From Rhododendron vialii (lineage: Eukaryota; Streptophyta; Magnoliopsida; Ericales; Ericaceae), in the NCBI RefSeq assembly GCF_030253575.1, contig NC_080557.1, positions 13,244,001 to 13,308,000 on the forward strand: a DNA stretch of 64,000 nt. The letters are read 5' to 3'. Of the stretch, positions 63,417 through 64,000 are shown piece by piece. The position numbers and the translations under genes were made by a program. How positions within the stretch are numbered: the stretch's first letter is position 1; each line of letters begins with the position of its first letter. The notes under the pieces are model-generated. The model made no database searches, was not told the DNA's origin, and was given only the letters and a program-made list of their open reading frames with translations.

Positions 63417-63871
63417 CTAGAATGTCCTCGAGTATTTCTTGATTTCGTACATTATTGAAGATATGGAAACAAGATCTTTATTCAGCGAAGACCCACCGAT
63501 GACCCTCTTTATGCAATCTGAGAGCCTTGTATAGTATAGCAGCAGCTGAGTCAATGAAGCTCTTAAGATCTCCATACCACACAAGAAGTTGCTGAAAGAA
63601 GTGATGACATCATTGTGCATCAGCTCTATTGCTGCTTTCCATCTACTAGAAAAGTCCTTCACGAGTGGCTCAACTTCAGAAACAGTTATTGGTCTCTCGG
63701 AACCAGAATTTGGGTCCTCCGCTGATGAATAACATGCAAAATAAGTCCAAGCTCCACCGTCAGAAGACTAAGATCCCATTGTAATTTTACTCTTCTTTCA
63801 AAATAATACTTACATGGTCTGGTTTTTACAAACTTGATAAGATTACTGAAATGCTCCAGGAGTAATTCTTC
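63417..63871 (-). CDS. VPS52: VPS52, GARP/EARP complex subunit; last two exons only
   Basis: Exons 63871-63814 and 63721-63417 (stop TAG at 63419-63417). The acceptor of the first exon shows that the gene continues right, beyond 64000. Translation gives EELLLEHFSNLIKFVKTRP, then a short acidic/Ser linker (SEDPNSGSERPITVSEVEPL), then KDFSSRWKAAIELMHNDVIT, LTQLLLYYTRLSDCIKR and an MYEIKKYSRTF C-terminus. This is the conserved tail of plant VPS52 (POK in Arabidopsis), a subunit of the tethering complex for endosome-to-Golgi retrograde traffic needed for pollen tube growth. The visible part is intact. Assignment is from remembered family sequence. Confidence 0.85.
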
Positions 63872-64000
63872 CTGCAAGGAACAATGAGCAAAATTAAAGA
63901 GTGAACTAAATGAAAGCAGTGGAGAAGATTTGGAATGCCAAAAACCTAATCACATGACGATAAAGGACTAATGACTTGCCCGTTTGGTTCCCCTTGCCTA

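Overview
The window is nuclear DNA of a dicot-like, probably woody flowering plant. The evidence is plant-specific gene families, long GT-AG introns, many (CT)n/(GA)n arrays and a dense load of plant MITEs, SINEs and LTR fragments. I cannot name the species from sequence alone. Six protein-coding genes could be rebuilt exon by exon. About nine tenths of the DNA is intron or intergenic repeat. Gene order, left to right: (1) minus-strand 5' half of a tesmin/TSO1-like CXC protein (TCX5/6 type), exons 6133-2090, whose 3' part lies beyond the left edge. (2) Plus-strand mitochondrial phosphatidylserine decarboxylase PSD1, 12 exons, 11117-23769. (3) Plus-strand hexose transporter of the pGlcT2/SGB1 type, 13 coding exons, 31925-43611. 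(4) Minus-strand CDK-activating kinase CDKF;1, 2 exons, 48593-45663. (5) Minus-strand type-II ROP/RAC small GTPase (ROP9-like), 59579-57361. (6) Minus-strand last two exons of VPS52 (GARP/EARP tethering complex), 63871-63417, continuing beyond the right edge. Genes 2 and 3 are both on the plus strand, and genes 3 and 4 converge. These are independent housekeeping or signalling genes, not an operon. From memory, the Arabidopsis relatives of 1, 4 and 5 lie close together on chromosome 4 (At4g29000, At4g28980, At4g28950), so part of the order looks anciently conserved. Between and inside the genes: a solo LTR and a Stowaway MITE in the TCX gene. A MITE/SINE cluster and a Harbinger fragment lie upstream of PSD1. 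PSD1 introns hold a solo LTR, nested fold-back elements and minisatellites. A 2.55-kb tandem duplication separates PSD1 from the transporter. A gag-only LTR retrotransposon sits in transporter intron 7. A 1.3-kb near-palindrome and a second solo LTR lie between CDKF;1 and ROP. A 1.17-kb Mutator-type fold-back with a perfect 9-bp target duplication lies upstream of ROP. No CRISPR, operon or other prokaryotic system is present. The most notable points are a possible CaaX-like intron-retention isoform of the ROP gene, the Mutator fold-back, a hairpin sequence module shared by at least five otherwise different elements, and the tandem duplication whose breakpoint cuts a MITE.
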